NCBI GenBank assembly: GCA_947624315.1
Contig: CANQJU010000003.1
Span: 1-28,283 of the forward strand
Length of the DNA stretch: 28,283 bases
Source: an uncultured Bacilli bacterium
GTDB taxonomy: Bacteria > Bacillota_I > Bacilli_A > ML615J-28 > CAG-698
Direction of reading: 5' to 3'
A model generated the notes under the pieces. That model was not told the DNA's origin, ran no database searches, and saw nothing but the letters and a program-made list of their open reading frames with translations. This document shows positions 1 to 7,491 of the stretch, one piece after another. A program made the position numbers and the translations under genes. Positions within the stretch are counted from its first letter, which is position 1. Each line of letters opens with the position of its first letter.

Positions 1-13
1 TTTTGTTTAGTTT

Positions 14-42
14 ATTATATCATGGATCTAAGTCTTTTTAAA
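14..42 (-). promoter_or_regulatory. Possible leftward promoter at the window edge
   Basis: On the minus strand a TTTAAA -35 (37-42) is followed after 17 bp by TATAAT (14-19), preceded by the TGn of an extended -10. It would transcribe a gene starting left of the window, divergent from the CYTH gene. No start codon for that gene is visible here, so this rests on sequence match alone. Confidence 0.4.
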
Positions 43-107
43 TACTCTGGAAGTCTCACATCAATTGTAACATAACATAAAATATGGAAACTATATTAAA
101 AAGATAC

Positions 108-135
108 TTGCATTTTATGAATAATTATGTATAAT
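108..135 (+). promoter_or_regulatory. Promoter of the CYTH gene
   Basis: TTGCAT (108-113) and TATAAT (130-135) are separated by 16 bp. The implied transcription start near 142 gives a leader of about 34 nt before the ATG at 176. Confidence 0.6.
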
Positions 136-175
136 ATTATAATAGTTGTGTCTAATGACATATGGAGGGTACATT

Positions 176-745
176 ATGCAACAGTCTAATGAAATCGAAT
201 TCAAGTCTTTGCTTACTGTCCATGAATATAAAAAGCTAATGGAAAAGTTAAAAAGCAAACACATGGATTTACAAACAAATCACTATTTTGATACTGCAAG
301 ATTTTCATTAAAAGCTTTAGATGCTTCTTTGCATGTACGTGAACGCGATACCTTTGAACTTAAATTGAAAAAGAAAAAGGGTTATACTATGCAAGAATAT
401 ACTCTACCAATCGATGAAGAAGTGTTTAAATCAATTAAAGAAACTGGCGTTATCCCTGAAGGGGAAATCAAAAACGAATTACTACCAATTATTGGTGAAC
501 AAAAACTTAATAACTTTTTAAGTTTTACAACCCAAAGAATGATATCACATTATAAAAATGGTGTCATACTGCTTGATAAAAATGAATATTTGGGCATTAC
601 TGATTATGAATTGCAATATGAATCTCGCAATTATCAAGAAGGAAAACAAGAATTCATCCAATTGATTAATGAGTTTCAAATTCAATATAAAAAATCAGAG
701 AAAAAAGTAAAAAGAGCTTTTAATGCCTACAAACAAAGCCACTAA
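176..745 (+). CDS. CYTH domain protein (YjbK-like)
   Basis: A 189-residue protein with the N-terminal ExExK signature of the CYTH (CyaB / thiamine triphosphatase) fold: residues E6-I-E-F-K10. Alternating charged residues follow in strands of the expected beta-tunnel (ELKLKKKKG, then an EYLGITDYELQYE-like segment). The family binds triphosphate compounds and divalent metal inside the tunnel; B. subtilis YjbK, its likely relative, is about the same length, and its physiological substrate is not something the sequence reveals. The longest open frame begins at 146, but I chose the ATG at 176: a GGAGGG Shine-Dalgarno lies at 164-169 and the upstream ATG overlaps the promoter-proximal region without one. 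It is a single-gene unit closed by a terminator at 789-822. Confidence 0.8.
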   Translation: MQQSNEIEFKSLLTVHEYKKLMEKLKSKHMDLQTNHYFDTARFSLKALDASLHVRERDTFELKLKKKKGYTMQEYTLPIDEEVFKSIKETGVIPEGEIKNELLPIIGEQKLNNFLSFTTQRMISHYKNGVILLDKNEYLGITDYELQYESRNYQEGKQEFIQLINEFQIQYKKSEKKVKRAFNAYKQSH

Positions 746-788
746 TTGGTATATTAATTAAACTGGGGACACAATATTTTTTAAATTT

Positions 789-822
789 AAACGATTTAGC
801 ATATTTGTTAAATCGTTTTTTT
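789..822 (+). terminator. Terminator of the CYTH gene
   Basis: A perfect 10-bp stem (789-798 with 809-818) around a 10-nt loop runs into a T tract (816-822). Confidence 0.75.
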
Positions 823-823
823 A

Positions 824-851
824 TTAAAAAAAGCATAGTATAAAACTATGC
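824..851 (-). terminator. Terminator of spx
   Basis: GCATAGT/ACTATGC (833-839 with 845-851) forms a 7-bp stem with a 5-nt loop. On the minus strand it is followed by a T run (plus-strand A run 825-832), 11 nt after the spx stop. Confidence 0.75.
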
Positions 852-861
852 ATAACTACTT

Positions 862-1290
862 TTATTTAATTTGTTTTAAAGCTTTTAGATAATCACAATT
901 TTCATTACCAAAGCAATTCTCACATTCAATCTCTCTAATTTCCTCTGGTAAAAATAAAGTAATATCATCATCATTATAACCAACTTGTATCTCCTCATCG
1001 GCAATTATTATTGGTCTTTTTAAAATACTAGGATTATCAATAATAAATTCAACTAATTCACTTGTTTTCATTTTATTAAGATCAATATTTTGCTCTTTGA
1101 TAATTTTAGATCTTGTTGAAATAATATCTTCGAATCCATTTTCGCTATATGCTAACATTTTAAATATATCATCTTTTGTTAAAGGAACAGAAAAAATGTT
1201 TTTTTCTGTATAGGCAATATGATATTTTTTAAAATAGTTTTTAACCTTTCTACAAGATGAGCAATTTGGTGTTGTATATAATTGTAACAA
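862..1290 (-). CDS. spx: Spx-family transcriptional regulator
   Basis: Spx binds the alpha C-terminal domain of RNA polymerase and redirects transcription under thiol stress. This 142-residue protein has the thioredoxin-like start of the family with the redox switch C10-S-S-C13 in the canonical place, and the conserved block RPIII..EEIQVGYNDDDI..FLP. I chose a TTG start at 1288-1290 instead of the ATG at 1362: TTG gives the family N-terminus, has a GAGGGAG Shine-Dalgarno about 9 nt upstream, and lies downstream of the promoter at 1314-1341, whereas the ATG lies upstream of it. The protein is about 11 residues longer than B. subtilis Spx and its tail carries three more cysteines (C123, C126, C132), which the classical protein lacks. 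Identity as Spx/ArsC family is firm; activity of the tail is unknown. Confidence 0.87.
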   Translation of the reverse strand: MLQLYTTPNCSSCRKVKNYFKKYHIAYTEKNIFSVPLTKDDIFKMLAYSENGFEDIISTRSKIIKEQNIDLNKMKTSELVEFIIDNPSILKRPIIIADEEIQVGYNDDDITLFLPEEIREIECENCFGNENCDYLKALKQIK

Positions 1291-1313
1291 TTTATCACTC
1301 CCTCTCGTACAAT

Positions 1314-1341
1314 ATTTTATCACTATTTTATTTATTTTCAA
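1314..1341 (-). promoter_or_regulatory. spx promoter
   Basis: TTGAAA (1336-1341), 16 bp, TAAAAT (1314-1319) with a TGn extended -10. Transcription would begin near 1307, leaving a leader of about 17 nt and supporting the TTG start. Confidence 0.6.
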
Positions 1342-1387
1342 AGTATTAATTTTATTTTGCACTTAAAATATGTTATATTTAAAAAAA

Positions 1388-1416
1388 TTGACAATAAAAA
1401 TTTTTTATGCTAAAGT
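1388..1416 (+). promoter_or_regulatory. Promoter of the zinc-ribbon gene
   Basis: TTGACA (1388-1393), 17 bp, TAAAGT (1411-1416) with TG at 1408-1409 (extended -10). It is arranged back to back with the spx promoter. Confidence 0.65.
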
Positions 1417-1456
1417 TTTCTTGATATAAAAAATATATCAAAAATAGGAGGATTTT

Positions 1457-1816
1457 ATGAAGTACTGTATAAAATGTGGAAAACAAGTAAATGATGATGC
1501 AATTATTTGCCCTGAATGTGGTTGTCAAATTGGCGAATTAAAACAACAAGTTATTAATGTAGTGGCTAATAAGCATAGAAGATATGGCGGAGCAGCTACA
1601 GCCGCAAAAGTTTTTTGCATTATCAGTTGTATTGCTACTGGTTGGCTTTTAATTCCTTTAATTTGGACAATTCCATTAACAAGTGTATTTTGTGGAAAAG
1701 TTGATAGAGGTGAAGAAGTAGGGGTAGGACTTAAAATATGTTTACTTTTATTTGTAAGTTTAATTGGTGGAATTTGTGCTCTTTGCATGGGTGAGCCACA
1801 AGAAGTAAAATATTAA
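1457..1816 (+). CDS. Zinc-ribbon membrane protein of unknown function
   Basis: A 119-residue protein. Residues 4-22 are a classic zinc ribbon (C4-x2-C7 and C18-x2-C21), followed by a short polar linker and two hydrophobic segments (about 45-75 and 90-112) that should span the membrane. A GEEVG-containing loop of about 12 residues joins the two segments. This architecture (N-terminal zinc-ribbon_2 domain plus helices) is common in Firmicutes, but no function can be assigned. AGGAGG lies at 1447-1452, 4 nt before the ATG. The gene has its own promoter, and no clear terminator precedes the trpS leader promoter. Confidence 0.75.
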   Translation: MKYCIKCGKQVNDDAIICPECGCQIGELKQQVINVVANKHRRYGGAATAAKVFCIISCIATGWLLIPLIWTIPLTSVFCGKVDRGEEVGVGLKICLLLFVSLIGGICALCMGEPQEVKY

Positions 1817-1824
1817 TATTTGTA

Positions 1825-1853
1825 TTGCTTTTTTAAACAATCTTAAGTATAAT
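1825..1853 (+). promoter_or_regulatory. trpS leader promoter
   Basis: TTGCTT (1825-1830), 17 bp, TATAAT (1848-1853). It places the transcription start near 1860, at the head of the T-box leader. Confidence 0.65.
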
Positions 1854-1859
1854 ATTACT

Positions 1860-2080
1860 ATAGCGTAAAAGAAATAGTAATATAAAGAATGGTTTTTAGA
1901 GAGGCTTTGGTGGTGAAAAAAGCTAGCGCATATTTATATGAATGGATCTTCTAGCTGTGAAGAGGAAATGCTTCACCGTTATCTAGCGTTAATAGATTTG
2001 AGGGTTTAGATTTATATCTAAAAACTAAGGTGGTACCGCGAAATTTTCGTCCTTAGAAGTTTACTTCTAGGGATTTTTTT
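1860..2080 (+). promoter_or_regulatory. T-box riboswitch, tryptophan-specific
   Basis: The 14-nt T-box core AAGGTGGTACCGCG lies at 2027-2040. It is followed by an intrinsic terminator (stem 2051-2060 with 2063-2072, T run 2074-2080) that competes with the antiterminator. In the 3' side of the Stem I specifier loop the codon TGG (1943-1945) follows GAA and is followed by A, matching the downstream trpS. A stem III-like hairpin (TTTAGAT...TCTAAA) lies just before the core. Uncharged tRNA-Trp is expected to promote read-through. Confidence 0.93.
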
Positions 2081-2094
2081 AATAGGAGGCAATT

Positions 2095-3093
2095 ATGAAT
2101 ATCGTATTATCTGGAGTCAAACCAACAGGAATTCCAACATTGGGAAATTATTTGGGAGCATTAAAAAATTTTGTAAAGTTGCAAAATGAAATGACTGATT
2201 ATGAATTTTTTATCTTTATTGCTGATTTACATGCTATTACTATCCCTCAAGACCCTAAAGAATTGCGTGCAAACATTCGTAATCTTGCAGCTTTATATTT
2301 GGCATGTGGATTAAATAAAGAGCGTTTAACTTTGTTCATTCAATCAGAAGTAAGTGCTCATATTGAAATGGGAAATGTTATGCAATCATTATCTTATATG
2401 GGAGAATTGGAAAGAATGACCCAATTCAAAGACAAGATGATTAAAAATCCTAATGGAGTTACAGCTGCTCTATTTACATATCCAGCTTTAATGGCGGCAG
2501 ATATTTTATTGTATGATGCAAAATTTGTCCCTGTTGGTGATGATCAAAAACAACATTTAGAACTGACTAGGGATTTAGCTAATCGCTTTAACAATCGCTT
2601 TGGAGATACCTTCCAGGTTCCTGAGATACTTTTAACTAAAGTAGGAGCAAGAATTAAAGATTTACAAGATCCAAGCAAAAAAATGAGCAAGAGCGATGAT
2701 AGTCAAAGCAAAGGATGTATCTATTTGCTTGATCCCCTTAATGTTATTAAAAAGAAAATCAAATCAGCCGTAACTGATTCTGAAGCTATTGTTAGATATG
2801 ATGTTGAAAATAAACCAGGAATTTCTAATCTAATGACTATTTATTCAGCAATTACTAATTTGAGTTTTTCAGAAATTGAAAAGAAATATGAGGGAAAAGG
2901 ATATGGAGATTTTAAGGGAGATTTAGCTGAAATTGTGGCTGAAGAAATCGGAAAGGTACAAGAAAAATATAATCAAATTATTAATTCGAAAGAATTAGAT
3001 GAAATCCTTAATCAAGGAAGAGAAAGGGCAACCCAAATTGCTACTCGCAAAATTCATAAAATATATCACAAATTAGGTATTGGTAGATTCTAA
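2095..3093 (+). CDS. trpS: Tryptophanyl-tRNA synthetase
   Basis: Class I aminoacyl-tRNA synthetase charging tRNA-Trp with tryptophan. At 332 residues it is full length for the bacterial enzyme. The N-terminal PTG..TLGNYLGA segment (residues 11-23) is the HIGH-type ATP site, and KKMSKS (195-200) is the second signature loop. The Rossmann core contains the expected FIADLHAIT and YPALMAADILLY blocks of TrpRS. AGGAGG sits at 2084-2089, 5 nt before the ATG and just beyond the T-box terminator. It is monocistronic, with a bidirectional terminator after it. Confidence 0.97.
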   Translation: MNIVLSGVKPTGIPTLGNYLGALKNFVKLQNEMTDYEFFIFIADLHAITIPQDPKELRANIRNLAALYLACGLNKERLTLFIQSEVSAHIEMGNVMQSLSYMGELERMTQFKDKMIKNPNGVTAALFTYPALMAADILLYDAKFVPVGDDQKQHLELTRDLANRFNNRFGDTFQVPEILLTKVGARIKDLQDPSKKMSKSDDSQSKGCIYLLDPLNVIKKKIKSAVTDSEAIVRYDVENKPGISNLMTIYSAITNLSFSEIEKKYEGKGYGDFKGDLAEIVAEEIGKVQEKYNQIINSKELDEILNQGRERATQIATRKIHKIYHKLGIGRF

Positions 3094-3094
3094 T

Positions 3095-3127
3095 AAAAAA
3101 GGTCAGATATGTAATCTGGCCTTTTTA
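3095..3127. terminator. Bidirectional terminator between trpS and the tyrS operon
   Basis: An 8-bp stem with one G-T wobble (3101-3108 with 3114-3121) and a 5-nt loop, flanked by an A run on the left and a T run on the right. It can therefore end both trpS (+) and the converging GNAT gene (-). Confidence 0.75.
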
Positions 3128-3538
3128 AATATCTTTTATCATTAATATGTGTTCACAATATTCATCTAAATAAATATCTCCAAATGGATGATATCCACAT
3201 TTTTGATAAAAATCTTTAACTCTTACTTGGCTAGAAAGAATTATTCTCTTTCCACCACTTCTTTTTATCTCATCTTCTAAAACATTCATCATTAAACTAC
3301 CAAGTTTCATATGTCGATATTCTTTTAAAACAGCAATTCGACCTATATGATAATCGCCATTTTCAATATACATTCTGCTTGTAGCAACAGGTTTATTGTC
3401 ATAATAAACCAATAAATATTTAGCATATTTATCAATATCATCATATTCAACTAAAAAACCTTGTTCTTTAATAAAAACAGTTTCTCGAATATATCTTATA
3501 TCATCATTTAAGCAATCAAAAAATTTATATTCTAGCAT
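3125..3538 (-). CDS. GNAT family N-acetyltransferase (ElaA/YjcF-like)
   Basis: A 137-residue single-domain acetyltransferase using acetyl-CoA. The N-terminal IRETVFIKEQG matches the IR..VF..EQ start typical of the ElaA/YjcF subgroup. Strand 4 and the pyrophosphate loop read GRIAVLKEYRHMKLGSLMM (residues 67-85), with R/K-x2-G/x-G/A variation: the usual second glycine/alanine pair is replaced by K-L-G. The C-terminal FYQKCGYHPFG is the usual substrate-side motif. The substrate is unknown. The ATG overlaps the tyrS stop by 7 nt, so it is probably translated from the tyrS message and shares its T-box control. Confidence 0.85.
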   Translation of the reverse strand: MLEYKFFDCLNDDIRYIRETVFIKEQGFLVEYDDIDKYAKYLLVYYDNKPVATSRMYIENGDYHIGRIAVLKEYRHMKLGSLMMNVLEDEIKRSGGKRIILSSQVRVKDFYQKCGYHPFGDIYLDEYCEHILMIKDI

Positions 3539-4788
3539 TCCATTAAATAGTAGTTTTTCTTTCCTCTTCTTATAACAATGTATTTACCTTCAATAGCACA
3601 AGCCTTGCCAACTAAGAAATTCAAATCTTTTTCGATTTTACCATTAATACTAACAGCACCATTTTCAATAAATTGACGAGCTTCACGCTTGCTTGTGGCA
3701 GCTTTGATTTCAACTAAGACATCGACTAAATTCTTTTCACAATCCAATTTAGTTTTAGCAAAGCCATTGAAAGCTTGTTCGATTTCATTGGCTGTTAATT
3801 CCCCAACATTTCCACTAAATAACGCATTAGTTATTTTGATGGCTTCTTCTAAAGCTTTTTCTCCATGAACCATTGTTACTATTTCTTTAGCCAATACCTT
3901 TTGAGCTTCTCTTAGATGAGGCTCATTTTTAACTTTTTCTTCTAAAGCATCAATTTCTTCTTTAGATAAGAATGTATAGTATTTCAAAAATCTAATAACA
4001 TCATTATCCGCAGTATTGATAAAGAATTGATACATTTCATATGGTGATGTTTTTCTTTCATCTAACCAAACAGCTCCACTTTCGGTTTTACCAAATTTAG
4101 TACCATCGCTTTTAGTAATAAGTGGTAATGTTAAACCATATACCTTAGTATCGCTTCCTTCAATCTTACGAATCAATTCCATACCAGCAGTAATATTACC
4201 CCATTGGTCTTGTCCACCAATTTGTAAATCGCATTTTAAGTTTTTATCTTGATGCATTGTTAAAAAGTCAATTGATTGCATAATCATATATGAAAACTCT
4301 AAATATGTTAATCCGTTTTCTAAACGCGATTTAACACATTCTTTAGCTAACATATAATTAACACTAAAATGACGGCCAAAATCACGCCACATTTCGATTG
4401 CTGAAAGTTTTCCTAACCAATTGTAGTTATCAACACAAAAAGCTGTTTTATCATCGAAATGTAAAAACCTATCTAATTGATCTTTAAACATTTTTGTCCA
4501 TTTTTGAACAGTTTCAATAGGATTCATAGCTCTTTCATTTTTCTTACCGCTTGGATCTCCGATTAAACCAGTTCCTCCACCAGTTAAAGCAATAACCCTA
4601 TGTCCTGCTTTTTTAAATCTCATCAATGTTACAATAGGTAACAATGAGCCAATATGAAGGCTGTCAGCAGTAGGATCAAATCCACAATACAAAGTAATTG
4701 GTCCTTCTTCTAATCTTTTTTCTAATTCTTCTTCATTGATAATATCATATATCAATCCACGCCATTTTAATTCTTGTAATAAACTCAT
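3532..4788 (-). CDS. tyrS: Tyrosyl-tRNA synthetase
   Basis: Class I synthetase charging tRNA-Tyr. At 418 residues it has the normal TyrRS layout: GFDPTADSLHIGS (residues 36-48) contains the HIGH motif, KFGKT is the KMSKS-equivalent loop, the central domain contains the GGQDQWGN tyrosine-binding block, and the C-terminal 65 residues form an S4 RNA-binding domain (SKREARQFIENGAVSING). AAGGAGG precedes the ATG by about 6 nt. It is preceded by a Tyr-specific T-box and followed by an overlapping GNAT gene. Confidence 0.97.
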   Translation of the reverse strand: MSLLQELKWRGLIYDIINEEELEKRLEEGPITLYCGFDPTADSLHIGSLLPIVTLMRFKKAGHRVIALTGGGTGLIGDPSGKKNERAMNPIETVQKWTKMFKDQLDRFLHFDDKTAFCVDNYNWLGKLSAIEMWRDFGRHFSVNYMLAKECVKSRLENGLTYLEFSYMIMQSIDFLTMHQDKNLKCDLQIGGQDQWGNITAGMELIRKIEGSDTKVYGLTLPLITKSDGTKFGKTESGAVWLDERKTSPYEMYQFFINTADNDVIRFLKYYTFLSKEEIDALEEKVKNEPHLREAQKVLAKEIVTMVHGEKALEEAIKITNALFSGNVGELTANEIEQAFNGFAKTKLDCEKNLVDVLVEIKAATSKREARQFIENGAVSINGKIEKDLNFLVGKACAIEGKYIVIRRGKKNYYLMEC

Positions 4789-4810
4789 TTTGTCCTCCTT
4801 ATAAATATAT

Positions 4811-4999
4811 AAAAAATCCCTAGAAGTTAACTTCTAAGGACGAAAATTCCGCGGTACCACCTTAGTTTTTAGAATAAATCTAAACACTTAATTAATCATT
4901 AAAGCTCCTAAGGTGTAATTCTAAAATATTATCGCTTAGATTTTCACCAAACATCTAAGTCTCTAAATGTCCATAATATTTTATACTGCTTCCTCAATC
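4811..4999 (-). promoter_or_regulatory. T-box riboswitch, tyrosine-specific
   Basis: The T-box core lies at 4850-4863 (AAGGTGGTACCGCG on the minus strand). A terminator stem lies at 4818-4840 with a T run at 4811-4816. The specifier TAC (4915-4917, minus) follows GAAT and is followed by A, matching tyrS. The AGTA-type element of Stem I is visible near 4985. The leader starts only a few bases after the ccpA-like stop codon. A weak promoter (TTGTAT 5027-5032, 17 bp, TAAAAG 5004-5009) would sit inside that gene's end, or the leader may also receive read-through. Confidence 0.92.
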
Positions 5000-5006
5000 A
5001 ACGCTT

Positions 5007-5999
5007 TTATCTAGTTGATTCACGCCATACAATTCCATATGGCAATAATATTTTATCAGCTTTACGCTTTTTAGCTTCATCATCTTTCATCAATTCAGTC
5101 AAATAACTCATAGCTCTATTTCCCATTTCATAAATAGGAATCTCTGCTGAAGTTAATTTTGGATTTGATAATAGGGCATATCTAGTATTTTGGAAACCGA
5201 TAACTTGTAATTGATCAGGAACCTTTATACCTCTTTTAACAGCAACGTTCATTAATGAAATAGCAATAGAATCACGGACAACTAAAGCTACATCAGGAAC
5301 TTTCTCATCAAGCATTTTCTTGAAAAATTCCTCATTAACAGAGATATCACCACTAGAATATATCACTTGTGGTTCAAGTTTATATTCATTCATGGCTCTA
5401 ATATATCCACGTTGTTTCATTTCATTCAATGTATATTTATGCTCTGTTCCAACAAACACAATATCCTTATTACCACGTTCTATCATTTCCTTAGTAATAG
5501 TATATGCGCAATCTTCATAATCAACACAGACACTTCCAATTGTATCTTTTTGTGATAAGGTGTTTACAAAAACAACTGGTACAGGAGTATATTCAATTTG
5601 ATGATATATTTCCTTTGTCATTTCATCGTTTGTAAATAAAATTCCATCAACACTTGAAGCAATAACTTCTCCCCATAAATCCTCTTCAGTTTCTTGGTTG
5701 CGGTTTATAAACAAACGAATTGTATAACCAAATTTTTTAGCTGCATCATCAATTCCTTGAATCATCTCAGCAACACTTGCTCTTGAAAGTTCAGGAATAA
5801 CAACGGCAACTGTAGTTGAACGACGGCTAGCCAAACCACGAGCATTAGCATTTGGTTTATAGCCTTTGTCTTTAATGATTTTCAAAACCTTGTTTCTTGT
5901 AGCTTCTTTTACCTTTTCAGGATGATTCAATACTCTTGAAACAGTTGCTAAACTTACGCCAGCTGCGCCAGCAATGTCATAAATTTTTGTTTGATTCAT
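5007..5999 (-). CDS. ccpA: LacI-family regulator, CcpA-like
   Basis: Carbon catabolite control protein A binds cre sites with HPr-Ser46-P as corepressor. The 330-residue protein starts with a LacI helix-turn-helix (IYDIAGAAGVSLATVSRVLN, about residues 6-25) and the hinge ANARGLASRRSTTVAVVIP, nearly the CcpA hinge. It continues with the periplasmic-binding-like core and ends LPYGIVWRESTR, comparable to the LPHRIEFRQSTK end of B. subtilis CcpA. The GFDNTR block reads GFQNTR, an Asp-to-Gln change. GGAGGAG lies about 6 nt before the ATG and a good promoter at 6023-6051. Position next to murC and tyrS gives no operon-based hint of a sugar-specific role, which favours a global regulator. A paralogous LacI regulator remains possible. 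Confidence 0.75.
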   Translation of the reverse strand: MNQTKIYDIAGAAGVSLATVSRVLNHPEKVKEATRNKVLKIIKDKGYKPNANARGLASRRSTTVAVVIPELSRASVAEMIQGIDDAAKKFGYTIRLFINRNQETEEDLWGEVIASSVDGILFTNDEMTKEIYHQIEYTPVPVVFVNTLSQKDTIGSVCVDYEDCAYTITKEMIERGNKDIVFVGTEHKYTLNEMKQRGYIRAMNEYKLEPQVIYSSGDISVNEEFFKKMLDEKVPDVALVVRDSIAISLMNVAVKRGIKVPDQLQVIGFQNTRYALLSNPKLTSAEIPIYEMGNRAMSYLTELMKDDEAKKRKADKILLPYGIVWRESTR

Positions 6000-6022
6000 T
6001 ATTACTCCTCCTCATTAACATT

Positions 6023-6051
6023 ATTTTAACATACAATAAGAAATTTTTCAA
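6023..6051 (-). promoter_or_regulatory. Promoter of the ccpA-like gene
   Basis: TTGAAA (6046-6051), 17 bp, TAAAAT (6023-6028) with TGT before it (extended -10). Confidence 0.65.
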
Positions 6052-6114
6052 GTTTATATATGAAAATTTTACAAATTTTTTTCCAATGATTTTCATTCTT
6101 TTCCATAATGTCAC

Positions 6115-7398
6115 TTATTTCTTTTTTTGCTTAATTAATTTATTTATACATTCACTAATATTCCCTGCACCTAAAAATAAAATGACACTATTAGAATTCT
6201 TTTTTAAATTTCGATAAGCAAAATAATCAAACTTATGGGCTTTTTTAAAAATATCTTTAACTTCATTTTCTAGCTCATTATTCCTTTTCTCTCTTTTAGA
6301 TGTAAAAGTCTTAGCTAGATACAATTCATCAACATCATCAAAAACATTAATAAACTTATCTTTTAATCTAATAGTTCTTGTATATGTATGAGGTTGAAAA
6401 ATAACAATCAACTTTTTGTCTGGATATTTTTGTTTAATAGCTTCTAAACAATTCTTTATTTCATTAGGATGATGAGCATAGTCATCAATAATTACGTTAT
6501 CAAAGTAATGATATTCTTCCATTCTTCTTTTAGGATTATGATATTTATACATTTTCTCTTGAACTTTCATTAAATCTTTATGATAACTATAATATACGCT
6601 AATAGAAGCTAAAAAGTCATATAATATATGTTTACCTGGAAGAGGAATAACATATCTATATCTTTTTTCTTCTATCCAAACATCGAACAAATATCCATTA
6701 TAATACTCTTCAACAATCTCACCTCTCACAAATGAATCCTCACTAAAACCAAAAGTGATTTTATTATTATGAACTATTCTTTTACAATATTCATCATCAT
6801 TATTAACAATTACTCTTTTGCTTCTTAAAGCCGCTTTTTGGAATGATTCATAAACATCTTCTAAATCTTTAAAAAAGTCTAAATGATCTAAATCAATATT
6901 ATTAATAACTAAAGTATCAAAGTTATATGATAAGAAATGATTTTGATATTCACATGCTTCAAAAATAAAATATTTATAATCACTCGTTCCCTCTCCATAT
7001 CCATCACCAATTAAAGCTACTTTCTTTTCATCATCAAATAAAGTATTAATCATATGAGTAGTAGTGGTTTTACCATGTGTACCACTCACTCCAATCTTTT
7101 CCCCTTTAAAAAATAAAGGTATAAATTCATGATAATAATATAATCTGTAACCCTTATTTCTTATTTCCCTTATCTCAACATTATCGCTATTATAACAACT
7201 ACTAGCGATATAAATAATATCTTCTTTAATATTATCTTTGTTAAAAGGCAAAACCTTAATAGAATTTGCTAATAACATATTATCAGTAAAATAACTTTCT
7301 TTAACATCACTTCCCAAAACATCATGACCTAAATCAATTAATATTTTTGCTAAAGCACTCATCCCTGTACCTTTAATACCAACTAAATAATATTTCAT
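6115..7398 (-). CDS. murC: UDP-N-acetylmuramate--L-alanine ligase
   Basis: Adds L-alanine to UDP-MurNAc, the first step of the peptidoglycan stem peptide, in the cytoplasm. 427 residues. The N-terminal Rossmann GIKGTGMSALA (8-18) binds the UDP sugar. GTHGKTTTT (106-114) is the Mur-ligase ATP loop. The central EACEYQNHFL and NNIDLDHLDFF blocks and the C-terminal DDYAHHPNEI and FQPHTYTR blocks are typical of MurC rather than MurD/E/F. AGGTGAT lies directly before the ATG, inside a possible hairpin (7402-7443). No convincing terminator was seen after it. Confidence 0.96.
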   Translation of the reverse strand: MKYYLVGIKGTGMSALAKILIDLGHDVLGSDVKESYFTDNMLLANSIKVLPFNKDNIKEDIIYIASSCYNSDNVEIREIRNKGYRLYYYHEFIPLFFKGEKIGVSGTHGKTTTTHMINTLFDDEKKVALIGDGYGEGTSDYKYFIFEACEYQNHFLSYNFDTLVINNIDLDHLDFFKDLEDVYESFQKAALRSKRVIVNNDDEYCKRIVHNNKITFGFSEDSFVRGEIVEEYYNGYLFDVWIEEKRYRYVIPLPGKHILYDFLASISVYYSYHKDLMKVQEKMYKYHNPKRRMEEYHYFDNVIIDDYAHHPNEIKNCLEAIKQKYPDKKLIVIFQPHTYTRTIRLKDKFINVFDDVDELYLAKTFTSKREKRNNELENEVKDIFKKAHKFDYFAYRNLKKNSNSVILFLGAGNISECINKLIKQKKK

Positions 7399-7401
7399 AT
7401 C

Positions 7402-7443
7402 ATCACCTATTTTAATGTATGACTTTTGTCTATTTTAGGTGAT
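7402..7443 (-). promoter_or_regulatory. Possible hairpin masking the murC ribosome binding site
   Basis: On the minus strand ATCACCTA (7436-7443) and TAGGTGAT (7402-7409) are perfect complements over 8 bp. The second arm contains the AGGTGAT Shine-Dalgarno of murC, ending 3 nt before its ATG. A small GAC-AAAA-GTC stem lies inside the loop. Whether the transcript includes both arms is not known. Confidence 0.4.
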
Positions 7444-7458
7444 TTATTTTTGCAATTT

Positions 7459-7490
7459 AAAAAGATTGTTAATTATTTAAATTAACAACC
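7459..7490 (-). terminator. Terminator of the ltaS-type gene
   Basis: An 11-bp stem (7464-7474 with 7480-7490, one G-U in the minus-strand RNA), a 5-nt loop, then TTTTT (plus-strand A run 7459-7463). It lies immediately after the stop codon. Confidence 0.75.
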
Positions 7491-7491
7491 T

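Noticed and set aside
1291..1362. ATG-initiated N-terminal extension of Spx
   Set aside because: The extension lies across the spx promoter and is not part of the family; the TTG at 1290 has the ribosome binding site.
1525..1788. 87-codon open frame on the minus strand
   Set aside because: Lies wholly antisense to the zinc-ribbon gene, has no ribosome binding site and no recognisable protein features.
5936..6217. 93-codon plus-strand frame
   Set aside because: Antisense to the start of the ccpA-like gene and the end of murC; the Phe/Leu-rich product reflects A/T-rich sequence.
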